Shown: positions 8,121-16,485 of the stretch, piece by piece
How positions within the stretch are numbered: position 1 is the first letter of the stretch
Layout of the letters: every line of letters starts with the position of its first letter
From: Pontibacter sp. G13
GTDB taxonomy: Bacteria; Bacteroidota; Bacteroidia; J057
Direction of reading: 5' to 3'
Assembly: GCF_031851795.1 (NCBI RefSeq)
Contig: NZ_CP134696.1
Location: forward strand, 6,820,001 to 6,884,000
Length of the DNA stretch: 64,000 nucleotides
The notes under the pieces: model-generated
Seen by the model: the letters and a program-made list of their open reading frames with translations, nothing else
Told to the model about the DNA's origin: nothing
The model's database searches: none
Position numbers and translations under genes: made by a program

Positions 8121-8702
8121 ATGCAGGAAATCCTTTTTGACTTCATCGCCCAATATGTTCCACTCTCGGAAGCGGAAAAGCAAACCCTTGTCTCGCTGGA
8201 TATATTCCAAGCGGTGCCCAAAGGGACGGTTTTGCTCGAAACGGGGAGCTATTCGAATGAGGGCTTCTTTGTGCTGAAAGGCTGTTTGCGCAAATATTAT
8301 GTGCTGGATGGAGAAGAAAAGACCACGGCATTCTTCACCGAAATGGAGGGCCTGACTCCGGAAAGTACACTGTCTCAAAAGCCTTCGGAATACTGTATCG
8401 CTGCCGTCGAAGATTCTATCCTGACCGTCGCAACGCCCGACATGGAAGCAGAGATGTTCGCCAAGTTCCCGAAATTCGAAACCATCTGTAGAATTTTGTC
8501 CGAGGAGCTATTGCTGAAGCAACAAGTGGATTTTGATCTTTTCAAGACTTCCTCGCCCGAGCAACGATACCTCAACCTGCTAGAAAAGCGTCCAGACCTT
8601 ATTCAGCGTGTGCCTCAGCATCAATTGGCCAGCTTTCTGGGCATCAAGCCCCAATCCCTCAGTAGGCTCAAAGCCAGAATCATGAAACGAGCTCGCAGCT
8701 AA
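8121..8702 (+). CDS. Crp/Fnr family transcriptional regulator
   Basis: 193 residues from the ATG at 8121. The N-terminal effector domain contains PKGTVLLETGSYSNEGFFVL and GCLRKYYVLDGEEKTTAFF, the cNMP-fold jelly roll with the KYY-x-x-DGEEKT-x-FF pattern usual in Bacteroidota regulators. The C-terminal winged helix reads VPQHQLASFLGIKPQSLSRL. It is unlike the first Crp/Fnr protein in detail (the two are not recent duplicates). The gene is followed 83 bp later by a secreted, outer-membrane-like protein that may be its target. The effector is unknown. Confidence 0.88.
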   Translation: MQEILFDFIAQYVPLSEAEKQTLVSLDIFQAVPKGTVLLETGSYSNEGFFVLKGCLRKYYVLDGEEKTTAFFTEMEGLTPESTLSQKPSEYCIAAVEDSILTVATPDMEAEMFAKFPKFETICRILSEELLLKQQVDFDLFKTSSPEQRYLNLLEKRPDLIQRVPQHQLASFLGIKPQSLSRLKARIMKRARS

Positions 8703-8785
8703 CCTTCCTTTCTTCACTTAAGTGAACGTCCCACACCCGCTCCGACGACTAAGTTTGCCTATCAAAAACGTTTAAATCGTTCGAT

Positions 8786-9406
8786 ATGCAAACGAAAGTA
8801 TGGGCGGTCGCCCTTTTCTGCTGGGCGCTGGGCACCCTCGATGTCCATGCACAGTACAGTCGGGAACAACTGGAATCCAACAAGTTCTTCATGGGAAGCT
8901 CCCTCTTCATGTTGGCCAATCTGCTTCCTGAGGAATCTCCCGATTTTGTGCAGCTCAATTTGGGCTTCCGTGTCACCCCCAAAGATGCTATTTCCCTAGA
9001 GCTGAAAACGTGGAGGTACTTTGAGCCTCTGGGAATTCCCTACGGAGAAGATCGCGCGAACCCGGAGGAGAATTTCCCCGGATTGATCAGAGAACACGGA
9101 TTTGCCCTTGTCTATCAGCGATTTTGGTGGAAGGGGCTGTATACTGGGATTCATGTGATGAGCGCTTGGCAATCCTTCCTCGATGAGGGGGGAGAACGAT
9201 TCGACCAGGGCTTCCAAATCTTCAACACCTACCGTCTCGGCTATCATGTACAGCTGTGGAACAGACGGTTTTTCATCGAGCCTTCCATCGCGATCACCCA
9301 TCGTCCCATTCACACTGAGATGCCTGAATCTTTCAGAAACCAAGACGATCAGTGGTCCAAATTTTTCTTTGGAGAACCGGGATTTCATTTTGGGGTGAAT
9401 TTCTAA
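8786..9406 (+). CDS. Secreted protein, probably outer-membrane beta-barrel-like
   Basis: 206 residues with a signal peptide (MQTKVWAVALFCWALGTLDV, cleavage after HAQ). The mature sequence alternates polar and hydrophobic residues in strand-like runs: VQLNLGFRVTPKDAISLELK, GFALVYQRFWWKGLYTGIHV, NTYRLGYHVQLWNRRFFIEP. It ends in a phenylalanine (GFHFGVNF), as expected for an outer-membrane barrel with about eight strands. No family name can be given. It lies downstream of the Crp/Fnr gene and is followed by a terminator. Confidence 0.65.
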   Translation: MQTKVWAVALFCWALGTLDVHAQYSREQLESNKFFMGSSLFMLANLLPEESPDFVQLNLGFRVTPKDAISLELKTWRYFEPLGIPYGEDRANPEENFPGLIREHGFALVYQRFWWKGLYTGIHVMSAWQSFLDEGGERFDQGFQIFNTYRLGYHVQLWNRRFFIEPSIAITHRPIHTEMPESFRNQDDQWSKFFFGEPGFHFGVNF

Positions 9407-9429
9407 GTGGGAAGGTCGTTGGACGAGCG

Positions 9430-9472
9430 GGTCAACGTTGCAGGGGATGCAGGGTTGACCTTCGCCTTTTTT
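9430..9472 (+). terminator. Terminator-like hairpin
   Basis: GGTCAAC at 9430-9436 pairs with GTTGACC at 9454-9460, followed by TTCGCC and a run of six T. It lies directly behind the outer-membrane-like protein gene. Confidence 0.6.
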
Positions 9473-9588
9473 GTAGGGTACGTTATCCAAAAATGATTCT
9501 ACATACAATCAAGGTCATTTCCTTTGGGGGAATAATACATGGGAAATGGTCTTATCTTGCATAAAACGAAATCAACCACCTTGCTCCC

Positions 9589-10227
9589 ATGAGAATTTCG
9601 CTGGTCTTTTGTCTATGGATGATCTTCTGCGGATGTCTGTTTTCCCAAACCCAGAATGCGCATTTCAACTTTATCAGCACCCATTTTGAGCGGATAGAAC
9701 TCCCTGCCACTATTGATTGTCGAGATGTCATCACCGAGGTGAATCCCGGGTTTGAGTTTGTCGAATATCTGGACTCATTTCCTTACTACTCAGATTCTAC
9801 CCACCGATTGACCCAAGCCGAATTTGACTTTCTGTTTCAATCTGAGGACACCTTGTATTTGCATAATATTTGGTCCCTCATTCCTTGCTGCGAAAAAAGC
9901 AGGGAGGATTTTTTCGACTCCTTTCTCCTCTATCCCGGTTCCTATCTGCGCATTGCCCCATACGTGATGGGCTTTGTGCTTTGGGTCGTGGATGATGATG
10001 GAATCGAAAAGGTGCTCTACACGATGGATGCTGATGGCCAAATCATCGACAAACTGCCGCTGGCATTTTATCATAGGCATGGGAGTTACACCGAGGAAGA
10101 TGGAAGTAGAGGAATCTGGTGGACTACCAAAAACGCAGAAATTCGCCAAGATTTGAGTGTCAAGACAGATGCTGGTCACCATAATGATTTCCAGATCCAG
10201 CGAGATGGCAAGATTGAGGAGATTTAG
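9589..10227 (+). CDS. Secreted protein of unknown function
   Basis: 212 residues. An N-terminal signal peptide (MRISLVFCLWMIFCGCLFSQ) is followed by a mature domain with no family I recognise. Visible stretches include a paired cysteine in LIPCCEKSREDFFDSF and the C-terminal half VVDDDGIEKVLYTMDADGQI. The start is the only ATG that opens a complete signal peptide. It stands alone between a terminator upstream and a small membrane protein 64 bp downstream. Confidence 0.55.
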   Translation: MRISLVFCLWMIFCGCLFSQTQNAHFNFISTHFERIELPATIDCRDVITEVNPGFEFVEYLDSFPYYSDSTHRLTQAEFDFLFQSEDTLYLHNIWSLIPCCEKSREDFFDSFLLYPGSYLRIAPYVMGFVLWVVDDDGIEKVLYTMDADGQIIDKLPLAFYHRHGSYTEEDGSRGIWWTTKNAEIRQDLSVKTDAGHHNDFQIQRDGKIEEI

Positions 10228-10291
10228 GGGGAGTGAAGCTAGATTTTCTGAATGATAGTAATACCAGAAGCTTTGAAAACCTGTTCCAACC

Positions 10292-10762
10292 ATGAAAATT
10301 CCAATGCTTGAAAACCAATATCTCCCATATTTCTCATCTCCTAGACCCATATCCATCCCAGATGCATTGATGATCCCATTTTGTGCTGCAATTATCGGGA
10401 TCATAATACTCGGGGCACTCAAGGCGCGTATGAACGTTCATTATTTCAGAACGGGCATGGTGTTTCTGGTGATAGTTGCCTGCTGGCTCGGTGAAGCTAT
10501 TTTCGCCTCAGGATATAGCCAGTGGTATATGAATTACTTCGAAATGACCCAACGTGAAGTACTACCTGGAATAGCGTATTCGCGTGGATTGCAAGCGGCT
10601 GCTCATGAGGTTATTCAACATCCTAGATGGGGCGGATTGGCTTCTTTGGTTCTGGGAATAACTGTTGCCGCCATCGGAAGTGCGTTTGCGCTGATTATCA
10701 GCATTGTTCATGAAAGGTCTCGTGCGATTCTCGAGAGTGAGGATCAAAGAAAAAGCATTTGA
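10292..10762 (+). CDS. Small membrane protein of unknown function
   Basis: 156 residues with three hydrophobic helices: ALMIPFCAAIIGIIILGAL, FRTGMVFLVIVACWLGEAIF and LASLVLGITVAAIGSAFALI. A charged C-terminal tail (HERSRAILESEDQRKSI) follows. A loop between the second and third helices is rich in polar residues (MNYFEMTQREVLPG). I recognise no family. It shares orientation with the secreted protein upstream and may be co-transcribed. Confidence 0.55.
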   Translation: MKIPMLENQYLPYFSSPRPISIPDALMIPFCAAIIGIIILGALKARMNVHYFRTGMVFLVIVACWLGEAIFASGYSQWYMNYFEMTQREVLPGIAYSRGLQAAAHEVIQHPRWGGLASLVLGITVAAIGSAFALIISIVHERSRAILESEDQRKSI

Positions 10763-10956
10763 GTGCCAAATTTGTGATTCGAAGCCAGTAACAAACCAGG
10801 ATGCCGGCAAAGTGGATTTTGGCATGGACAGATGCATGCCTTGAGGTATTCTCAACAAAAGGCAAAAATTACGTATTTTCTGAATAGTTGTTCTATACGA
10901 GTTTCTGATTAAACCGCTTTGGCTTATGGTTGTCCAAATCCGAAGAACCAAAGCAT

Positions 10957-12456
10957 ATGAAGATGAAACAAACCTTACGATCCGCTTTACTGATGGGAGT
11001 TATGGGGGTGCTGCTGATCGCCATGATCGACTTGGACAACCTGCTGAACTATGCGAACCAGCCCATTCCTTCCTACATCACCAAGGACAATATGCCTGTC
11101 ACCAACCCCATCACGGATGAAGGTGCGACCTTGGGCCGAGTATTGTTCTATGACAAGAACCTCTCCACCGACAATGCAACCTCCTGCGCTTCTTGTCACA
11201 AACAGGAATTCGCGTTTGGCGACACCGACCAATTGAGCGAAGGCTCCAACGGCCTTACCATCCGCCATTCCATGCGCCTGGTCAATATCCGTTTCGCAGA
11301 GGATACCTTATTTCGTTGGGATCGAACCGCCCCAACGCTTGAAGCGCAAATGACCGGTCCCATCAAGGATTTTGACGAGATGGGATTTAGTGGTACAGGA
11401 GGTGCGCCCTCATTCGCAGATTTGATCGGCAAACTCTCCGCTATCGATTATTACCCCAGACTGTTCCACGCCGCATTTGGAGATACTGTGATCACCGAAG
11501 AACGTATGCAGAAAGCGCTGGCACAGTTTGTCCGGAGCATCCAGTCATTCGATTCCAAGTATGATATCGGAAGAGCGCAGGTTGGTTCAGACACTGTTCC
11601 ATTTCCCAACTTCAGCAATCAGGAGAATTCCGGGAAGGACCTGTTCATGAAGAATTTCACCTATGTCGTGGACACGCTCATTGACTCCACGGGAATGGGA
11701 CCTTCGGCCAACTATGAGGAATATGTCGTTTCCCGAAGAACGGGGGGAGGGTTTAACTGTGCAAGCTGCCATCGTCCACCGGAATTTGACATAGATCCTG
11801 CTTCTTTGAATAATGGAATTATCACGGGCAACCCTGCCCACGGAATTGCCTATGATATTGCCGTCACAAGGAGTCCGACCCTACGGGATCTCATCCAATA
11901 TGACAATACCGTCAATGGCGGGATGTTCCACTCGGGAGAAGCTCCCGGGTTTGCATTCATTAACGCCCACTACGAATTCATCCCACCGGACACCAACAAC
12001 ACCAACTTAGACCCGCGTTTGATGCCGGGTGGATATCCCCAATTTCTAGGGATGACTCCCAAGGGAATGTCCGAGCCCGAAGTGACCTCCTTAGCTGCAT
12101 TCATCCGTACCTTGGCCGGAAACGATGTCTACACCAACGAAAAGTGGTCCAATCCTTTTGACGAAAATGGTCAGCTGACAGTCATCGGCGGTACACTGAC
12201 AACCTCCATCGAAAGGGCAGAACCCTCATTTCAGGTGTATCCCAATCCCTGTATCGACCAGGTCTTGGTCAGTGGAAATCTGAAACAGCACCAATTGGAA
12301 TTGTTCAATGCCTCGGGGCAATTGTTGCAAACCGTCCATCTTCACGGCGAACTCCAAACAGTGGATGTCTCAAGCCTTGCTGTAGGCATGTATTTGCTTC
12401 GTTTCACGGATTTGAAAACGGGCGTTTCCAAGGTCGAAAAGATCTTGAAGCGCTAA
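10957..12456 (+). CDS. T9SS-sorted di-heme cytochrome c peroxidase / MauG-like protein
   Basis: 499 residues from the ATG at 10957; an in-frame TTG at 10930 is less likely. A hydrophobic leader (LLMGVMGVLLIAMIDL) exports the protein. The peroxidase core has two CxxCH heme sites, both CASCH, at residues 77-81 and 268-272, with the family segments GRVLFYDKNLSTDNATSCAS and RTAPTLEAQMTGPI. The last about 70 residues form a T9SS sorting domain (YPNPCIDQVLVSG, then LFNASGQLL and LAVGMYLLRF). CcpA/MauG proteins normally work in the periplasm, reducing H2O2 with electrons from cytochromes. The tail instead predicts delivery to the cell surface. The natural substrate is unknown. Confidence 0.88.
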   Translation: MKMKQTLRSALLMGVMGVLLIAMIDLDNLLNYANQPIPSYITKDNMPVTNPITDEGATLGRVLFYDKNLSTDNATSCASCHKQEFAFGDTDQLSEGSNGLTIRHSMRLVNIRFAEDTLFRWDRTAPTLEAQMTGPIKDFDEMGFSGTGGAPSFADLIGKLSAIDYYPRLFHAAFGDTVITEERMQKALAQFVRSIQSFDSKYDIGRAQVGSDTVPFPNFSNQENSGKDLFMKNFTYVVDTLIDSTGMGPSANYEEYVVSRRTGGGFNCASCHRPPEFDIDPASLNNGIITGNPAHGIAYDIAVTRSPTLRDLIQYDNTVNGGMFHSGEAPGFAFINAHYEFIPPDTNNTNLDPRLMPGGYPQFLGMTPKGMSEPEVTSLAAFIRTLAGNDVYTNEKWSNPFDENGQLTVIGGTLTTSIERAEPSFQVYPNPCIDQVLVSGNLKQHQLELFNASGQLLQTVHLHGELQTVDVSSLAVGMYLLRFTDLKTGVSKVEKILKR

Positions 12457-12701
12457 TTACCCCTTGATTCTATTGTGAGAAAAGTTTGAGAAGAAATGCC
12501 CACCCACTCTGAGGCGAAAGTGCATTGGGGTTGGGTGGGGGTATCATGTAGGTCTGACTGAGGAGGGGAATTTTTGCATGGATTGAATAGGTGATATCGG
12601 GTAGTATATAATCTCAAAATTGAATATTGGTGGAAAAAGTGTATCCTGAATAACACTCCAAGGACTATCCTTTTATTCCCTAGAATGACAACTCAATCGA
12701 C

Positions 12702-13310
12702 ATGAGAAAATCCCTGTTTGCTTGCCTTGGCATGTTCCTCCTCTTGGGAATGCGTGGACATTCCGACCACACAGTTCCCCTCCTGTATGCTAAGTACTTA
12801 CACTGCTTTCAAGATGAAATGCCCGAGACTCAGCTGGATTCTCTGAGGGAATATGTAGATCACTTCCTTTTGTTGGAAAAAACGATTTCTGTGCCATTTC
12901 GAAAGGATGTTTCGATCGTTGTGGTGGACGATGAGAAAATGCGTATTTCAGAGCACCTCCAAACTTATTTTGACTGCGATGGATTACACAAGCCCCAAGA
13001 GGAGTTAATTCGTGATACCATTCCGTCTGCTATCTCGGATTATGATGAATTTGAAGTGGCATTAAATGCCAAACTATCGAAGCTCAAACGCTTTGATTCT
13101 CGACACGCAAGACGCCGAATGTTAAGTCCTTTATTCGATGGCGTCGTGTTCTCCATTTCCCACTGCAAGGAAGGACGATGCAAAACTTGGGTATTTGACA
13201 ACCCCGAGACCTATTGGGGGATGGATTCTTCTATCAGCCGGTTGAGGAGCTTTATTGAGTTCAAGGAATTTCTGGAAGAAAGCCTCGGGATAGATGTGGT
13301 GGGTATCTAG
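12702..13310 (+). CDS. Hypothetical exported protein
   Basis: 202 residues beginning with a plausible signal peptide (MRKSLFACLGMFLLLGMRGH). The mature part is acidic and helical (MPETQLDSLREYVDHFLLLE), then SISHCKEGRCKTWVFDNPE with two cysteines, and ends LEESLGIDVVGI. No known domain is recognised. It is a single gene with unsupported stretches on both sides: 12457-12701 holds only a weak hairpin with arms at 12499-12506 and 12532-12539. Confidence 0.5.
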   Translation: MRKSLFACLGMFLLLGMRGHSDHTVPLLYAKYLHCFQDEMPETQLDSLREYVDHFLLLEKTISVPFRKDVSIVVVDDEKMRISEHLQTYFDCDGLHKPQEELIRDTIPSAISDYDEFEVALNAKLSKLKRFDSRHARRRMLSPLFDGVVFSISHCKEGRCKTWVFDNPETYWGMDSSISRLRSFIEFKEFLEESLGIDVVGI

Positions 13311-13466
13311 GGTAGCTCAGAAATTCACGAGAGTGAGCGATTGTCTAGTTTTCTGGGCTTTCCTTTTTCGATTCAATGGAACATGAATTGCTGCTGAGGA
13401 TTGGAATATCCGTAATAAATAATTAAATACCCGAGCAAATCAACTGTCTTGTCTCATCTTCCCAGT

Positions 13467-13982
13467 ATGGCTCGAACACTGCTTTCCTTCCTCCTTGTAG
13501 GGGCGCTCCTGTGGGGGAGCTGCCAACATCCTACTGCGAATACGCCTAACCTTCAAGACCTTCGAATAGAAGTGAGGGGAGTCTCCGTATATAGCCAACC
13601 TGAGCGAGCACAATCCGCTTCCAGCGTATCAGGGAAACCCATATTCGTCATATTCGACTCCCCGGTTGTGGGTTCCAGCAAGTGTACACAATACGTTTTC
13701 GAAGTCCTGAAAACCCATAGCGAGCTGCAGAACGAATTCGAACTGTTGTATCTGAACTTGGACAATAGAACCCGTTTGGATACCCCGAGAATCATTACGG
13801 AAAATGGGAGTACCAAGAAACTTAGAACGGTGGGTGATGAACATCTGATGTTTATGTTCGAAACCTTCCATGGATTTTCCAATTACCTGTATGCCGTTCT
13901 GGATGAAGACTTGGAGATAATCAAGGAACCTATCGATATTTTTCGGAATCAGGAGGAAGTGCTGGACTATTTGCAGGATTGA
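13467..13982 (+). CDS. Exported thioredoxin-fold protein lacking the CxxC motif
   Basis: 171 residues from the ATG at 13467. A hydrophobic leader ends in WGSC, a possible but imperfect lipobox. The domain that follows resembles the C-terminal thioredoxin domain of Bacteroidota DsbD-like proteins: GKPIFVIFDSPVVGSSKCTQ stands where these have a PVFVDFTG-x-x-C-x-x-C strand and active site. Then LLYLNLDNRTRLD, the KLRTVGDEHL segment and LYAVLDEDLEII align with the family's core. The first active-site cysteine is a serine (SSKC), so dithiol exchange is not expected. The cis-proline usually found before the YAVLD strand is also missing. A chaperone-like or binding role is possible. Confidence 0.55.
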   Translation: MARTLLSFLLVGALLWGSCQHPTANTPNLQDLRIEVRGVSVYSQPERAQSASSVSGKPIFVIFDSPVVGSSKCTQYVFEVLKTHSELQNEFELLYLNLDNRTRLDTPRIITENGSTKKLRTVGDEHLMFMFETFHGFSNYLYAVLDEDLEIIKEPIDIFRNQEEVLDYLQD

Positions 13983-14182
13983 TTGGTTTTAGACCTCGTG
14001 TGATTGTTGATCATTTTGAAGATTCGGACAAAGAGCCAAGTAGGTTGGTGTCCGAACTTTCGAAGCCAAACTACAATTGGGGTACATGTCGAATCCATTC
14101 ATATCGAGATATTCCTTCCTACAGAAAATTCGACTAGCTTGCAGGATGCTAGGAGATTCCTAGCCGCCAAAGCTTCTGCAAG

Positions 14183-14983
14183 ATGAACCATATCAAGATT
14201 CGGGGAAATACTTTTGCCTATCAAGATCTTCATTCCCACCGTGCTGAGACCATATTGCTGGTGCACGGGCATCCTTTCAATCACAGCCTGTGGAAGGATC
14301 AGATGGATGTTCTCGGGTCATACAGATTGCTGATACCTGATCTGAAAGGGTATGGACAATCGGATTACCAGTTCGACAAAATCTTTATTGAGGAACAGGC
14401 TTTGGACTTGGCGCTCATGTTGGATGCATTGAATATCGAACAAGTCCACCTTGTCGGCCTTTCGATGGGCGGGCAAATCATCGTGGAATTTCAACGATTG
14501 TTTCCTGCTAGAGCCCAATCTATGGTCATCTGCGCCAGTACGCCCCATGCGGAAACCCCGGAGAGTTATCAGAAACGACTTGCCCTTGCCGCTGAAATCG
14601 AACAGATCGGCATGCGTGCCTACACCGAGCAAGACATTCACTCATACATGAATCTCGATCGATTGGGTACCGATTCGGAAGCCTATCTGCGTCTGTTCCA
14701 AATGATGGCCGAAACGCCTACGCAGGGCGCAATTGCCTCCCATAAAGGTCGAGCGGAAAGACGAGACAATTTTGGCCATTTGAAGCATATCCACATTCCG
14801 TCTCTGGTCATTGCCGGAGAAAACGACTTCTTCTTCGATGTAGAGGATGTCCAGAAGGTAGCCGAAGAAATCCCACATGCTGAATTCCATATCATTCCAG
14901 AAACCGGGCACCTCCCCAATATGGAGAAACCCGAAGAATTCAACCACATCCTTCAACGCTTCTACCAGCGGGTGATCGGATAA
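14183..14983 (+). CDS. Alpha/beta hydrolase
   Basis: 266 residues, the usual length for a cytoplasmic alpha/beta hydrolase. The oxyanion-hole motif is LLVHGHPFNHSLW, the nucleophile Ser94 sits in LVGLSMGGQ, the acid is in the VIAGENDFFFDVED stretch and the catalytic His243 is in PETGHLPNMEKPEEF. There is no signal peptide. The reaction (ester or lactone hydrolysis is most common) cannot be specified from sequence. It is followed 28 bp later by a lipoprotein gene on the same strand. The 200-bp gap upstream (13983-14182) shows no feature. Confidence 0.88.
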   Translation: MNHIKIRGNTFAYQDLHSHRAETILLVHGHPFNHSLWKDQMDVLGSYRLLIPDLKGYGQSDYQFDKIFIEEQALDLALMLDALNIEQVHLVGLSMGGQIIVEFQRLFPARAQSMVICASTPHAETPESYQKRLALAAEIEQIGMRAYTEQDIHSYMNLDRLGTDSEAYLRLFQMMAETPTQGAIASHKGRAERRDNFGHLKHIHIPSLVIAGENDFFFDVEDVQKVAEEIPHAEFHIIPETGHLPNMEKPEEFNHILQRFYQRVIG

Positions 14984-15011
14984 TTTGGCCAAACACCGAT
15001 GAACAAACACT

Positions 15012-15668
15012 ATGTTGAACACATTTTCTTGGAGATGGACTGCTAGTTCTGGAGGTGCGGTAATTGCCTGTATGTGCCTGTTGGGACTTTTGAGTCAATG
15101 TGATTCGCCATCCGAACAGGTAATGCACCACTGTCCGGTGTATTCCTTAGATTCGGCCTCTTTCTTCCGCTTTTCGGCAACTTACGATCCTTCCCTTGAG
15201 CATCCTGTCTTTGGAAACTTTGACTCCATCAGGAAGTCGAGAACTGGTGGAATTCTTGCGCTGACGGACAAGGAGATTCAGAATAAGGCTGCTATTGGGA
15301 TGCAGGTGTATGGATCGGGGCATGATTCTTTGGAGGTATGTACCTGCCTGTTGACCGATACAGGAATTCATCTCGAAATTGCATCCTTGAAGAATGAGTC
15401 CGGCGGGGTGTTTCTCGAATTGAAAGGCGATATGGATTCTATGTCGGTATCGTGTCGGATTACTTCTGATCATCGCCCCGTGCGGTGGATTCCCCTTCGT
15501 GTGGGACAAATGGTCTTGCAGGATTCTGCCTACAGGGTTGGAGATACATTGCTGGGGGTTTTGGATATCGAGAGTGGACCCTATATGTGGAGCGACACCT
15601 GCATCGAAAGCCGTTTGTATGGAGGGTTTAGGTGCGTGATTTGGGAAGAAATGGAAGCGCGTGAATAG
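15012..15668 (+). CDS. Lipoprotein of unknown function
   Basis: 218 residues. The N-terminus has a long leader whose hydrophobic core (AVIACMCLLGLL) ends in LLSQC, a lipobox, so the mature protein would be lipid-anchored at Cys30. The mature domain looks beta-rich (IGMQVYGSGHDSLEVCTCLL, VFLELKGDMDSMSVSCRITS) and has several cysteines, but I recognise no family. It starts 28 bp after the alpha/beta hydrolase and is probably co-transcribed with it. Confidence 0.55.
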   Translation: MLNTFSWRWTASSGGAVIACMCLLGLLSQCDSPSEQVMHHCPVYSLDSASFFRFSATYDPSLEHPVFGNFDSIRKSRTGGILALTDKEIQNKAAIGMQVYGSGHDSLEVCTCLLTDTGIHLEIASLKNESGGVFLELKGDMDSMSVSCRITSDHRPVRWIPLRVGQMVLQDSAYRVGDTLLGVLDIESGPYMWSDTCIESRLYGGFRCVIWEEMEARE

Positions 15669-16076
15669 AGCTGTTGCATAAAAATGACGGGTCTATTTTT
15701 GGGAAATGCTTCATGCAAGATTATCGATGTTATGGGGTGAAAGTTCGGAAAATGCAACATGTCAGATTGATGTTTTATAGTGATATTGAGTGGGTTGTGT
15801 TTGGGGAGGCAGGGTGCTAGAGAGAAATAGGAGGTATTCCCCATGATTGACCAATACGTGTATTTGAATATTTATTACTTCCCAATCAATTTCCTCAATA
15901 TTCTAATGATGTATTTTCATTAAATCGGTACCTTGAAAGATGTGACAATTTGGATAATATTGATAATATTAAATATTATGCGACATCCAATTCCATACAT
16001 GTAATCAATTTTATCTCAATAGTTGTCCCCGATTGCGTGACGTTGCAATCGGTGAATACGATGGTATCAATATTCG

Positions 16077-16356
16077 TCAGAGTCCCCTGAATGAATGTGC
16101 TTTATGCTCCCTCGGGTAGCAACCATGTGTTGGGTTTCCAGCATCCAGATTGGCCGTTCCTATTTTCTTTTTTTCTAGACTCCTTTTCAGGCCGAGCTGT
16201 TTGACCGAAGCCAGCATGTACTGCTGCAACGCATAATCCTCTCTAGACAACTTCGAAAAGCCTTTTGTGCTGAAAATCCCTCATGGAGTTTTCGGCGGAA
16301 ACCTCATGTGTCTCCGAAAGGATTAGAAGCCTTTCTAAAACGCTCCTTGACATCAT
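16077..16356 (-). pseudogene. Possible frameshifted small gene on the reverse strand
   Basis: In the 817-bp gap 15669-16485, the reverse strand from the ATG at 16356 reads MMSRSVLERLLILSETHEVS and on to FQHKRLF before a TAG at 16243. An overlapping second frame, open from 16280 to a stop at 16077, continues with KLSREDYALQQYMLASVKQL and GLKRSLEKKK. Both pieces look like amphipathic helices and could form one chain of about 90 residues if a single shift occurred in the AAAAGGCTTTTC run. It could be a decayed gene or coincidence; no family is recognised. The rest of the gap (15669-16076) is AT-rich with nothing supported. Confidence 0.25.
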
Positions 16357-16369
16357 ACCCCCTTTTTAG

Positions 16370-16405
16370 CCATTGAGTACTCCAAAAATTTTGAGGACTC
16401 GATGG
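16370..16405. repeat. Near-perfect 36-bp inverted repeat
   Basis: The arm at 16370-16387 (CCATTGAGTACTCCAAAA) pairs with the arm at 16389-16405 (TTTTGAGGACTCGATGG) with one wobble, one mismatch and one bulged base around the centre AAAAATTTT. It lies 81 bp upstream of the GH16 start and 14 bp upstream of the possible reverse-strand gene. No T-run follows, so it is more likely an operator or element end than a terminator. Confidence 0.45.
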
Positions 16406-16485
16406 TTTTATGGTGACCCTTCAGATTCACGCAAGAATTCTGTCACCTGTTTTCGTCAACAACATTACTCTCAAAAACTTTTATT

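Noticed and set aside
9790-10422. 210-residue reverse-strand frame over two small genes
   Set aside because: It spans two forward genes and their spacer; the forward genes have signal peptide or membrane features while this frame has none.
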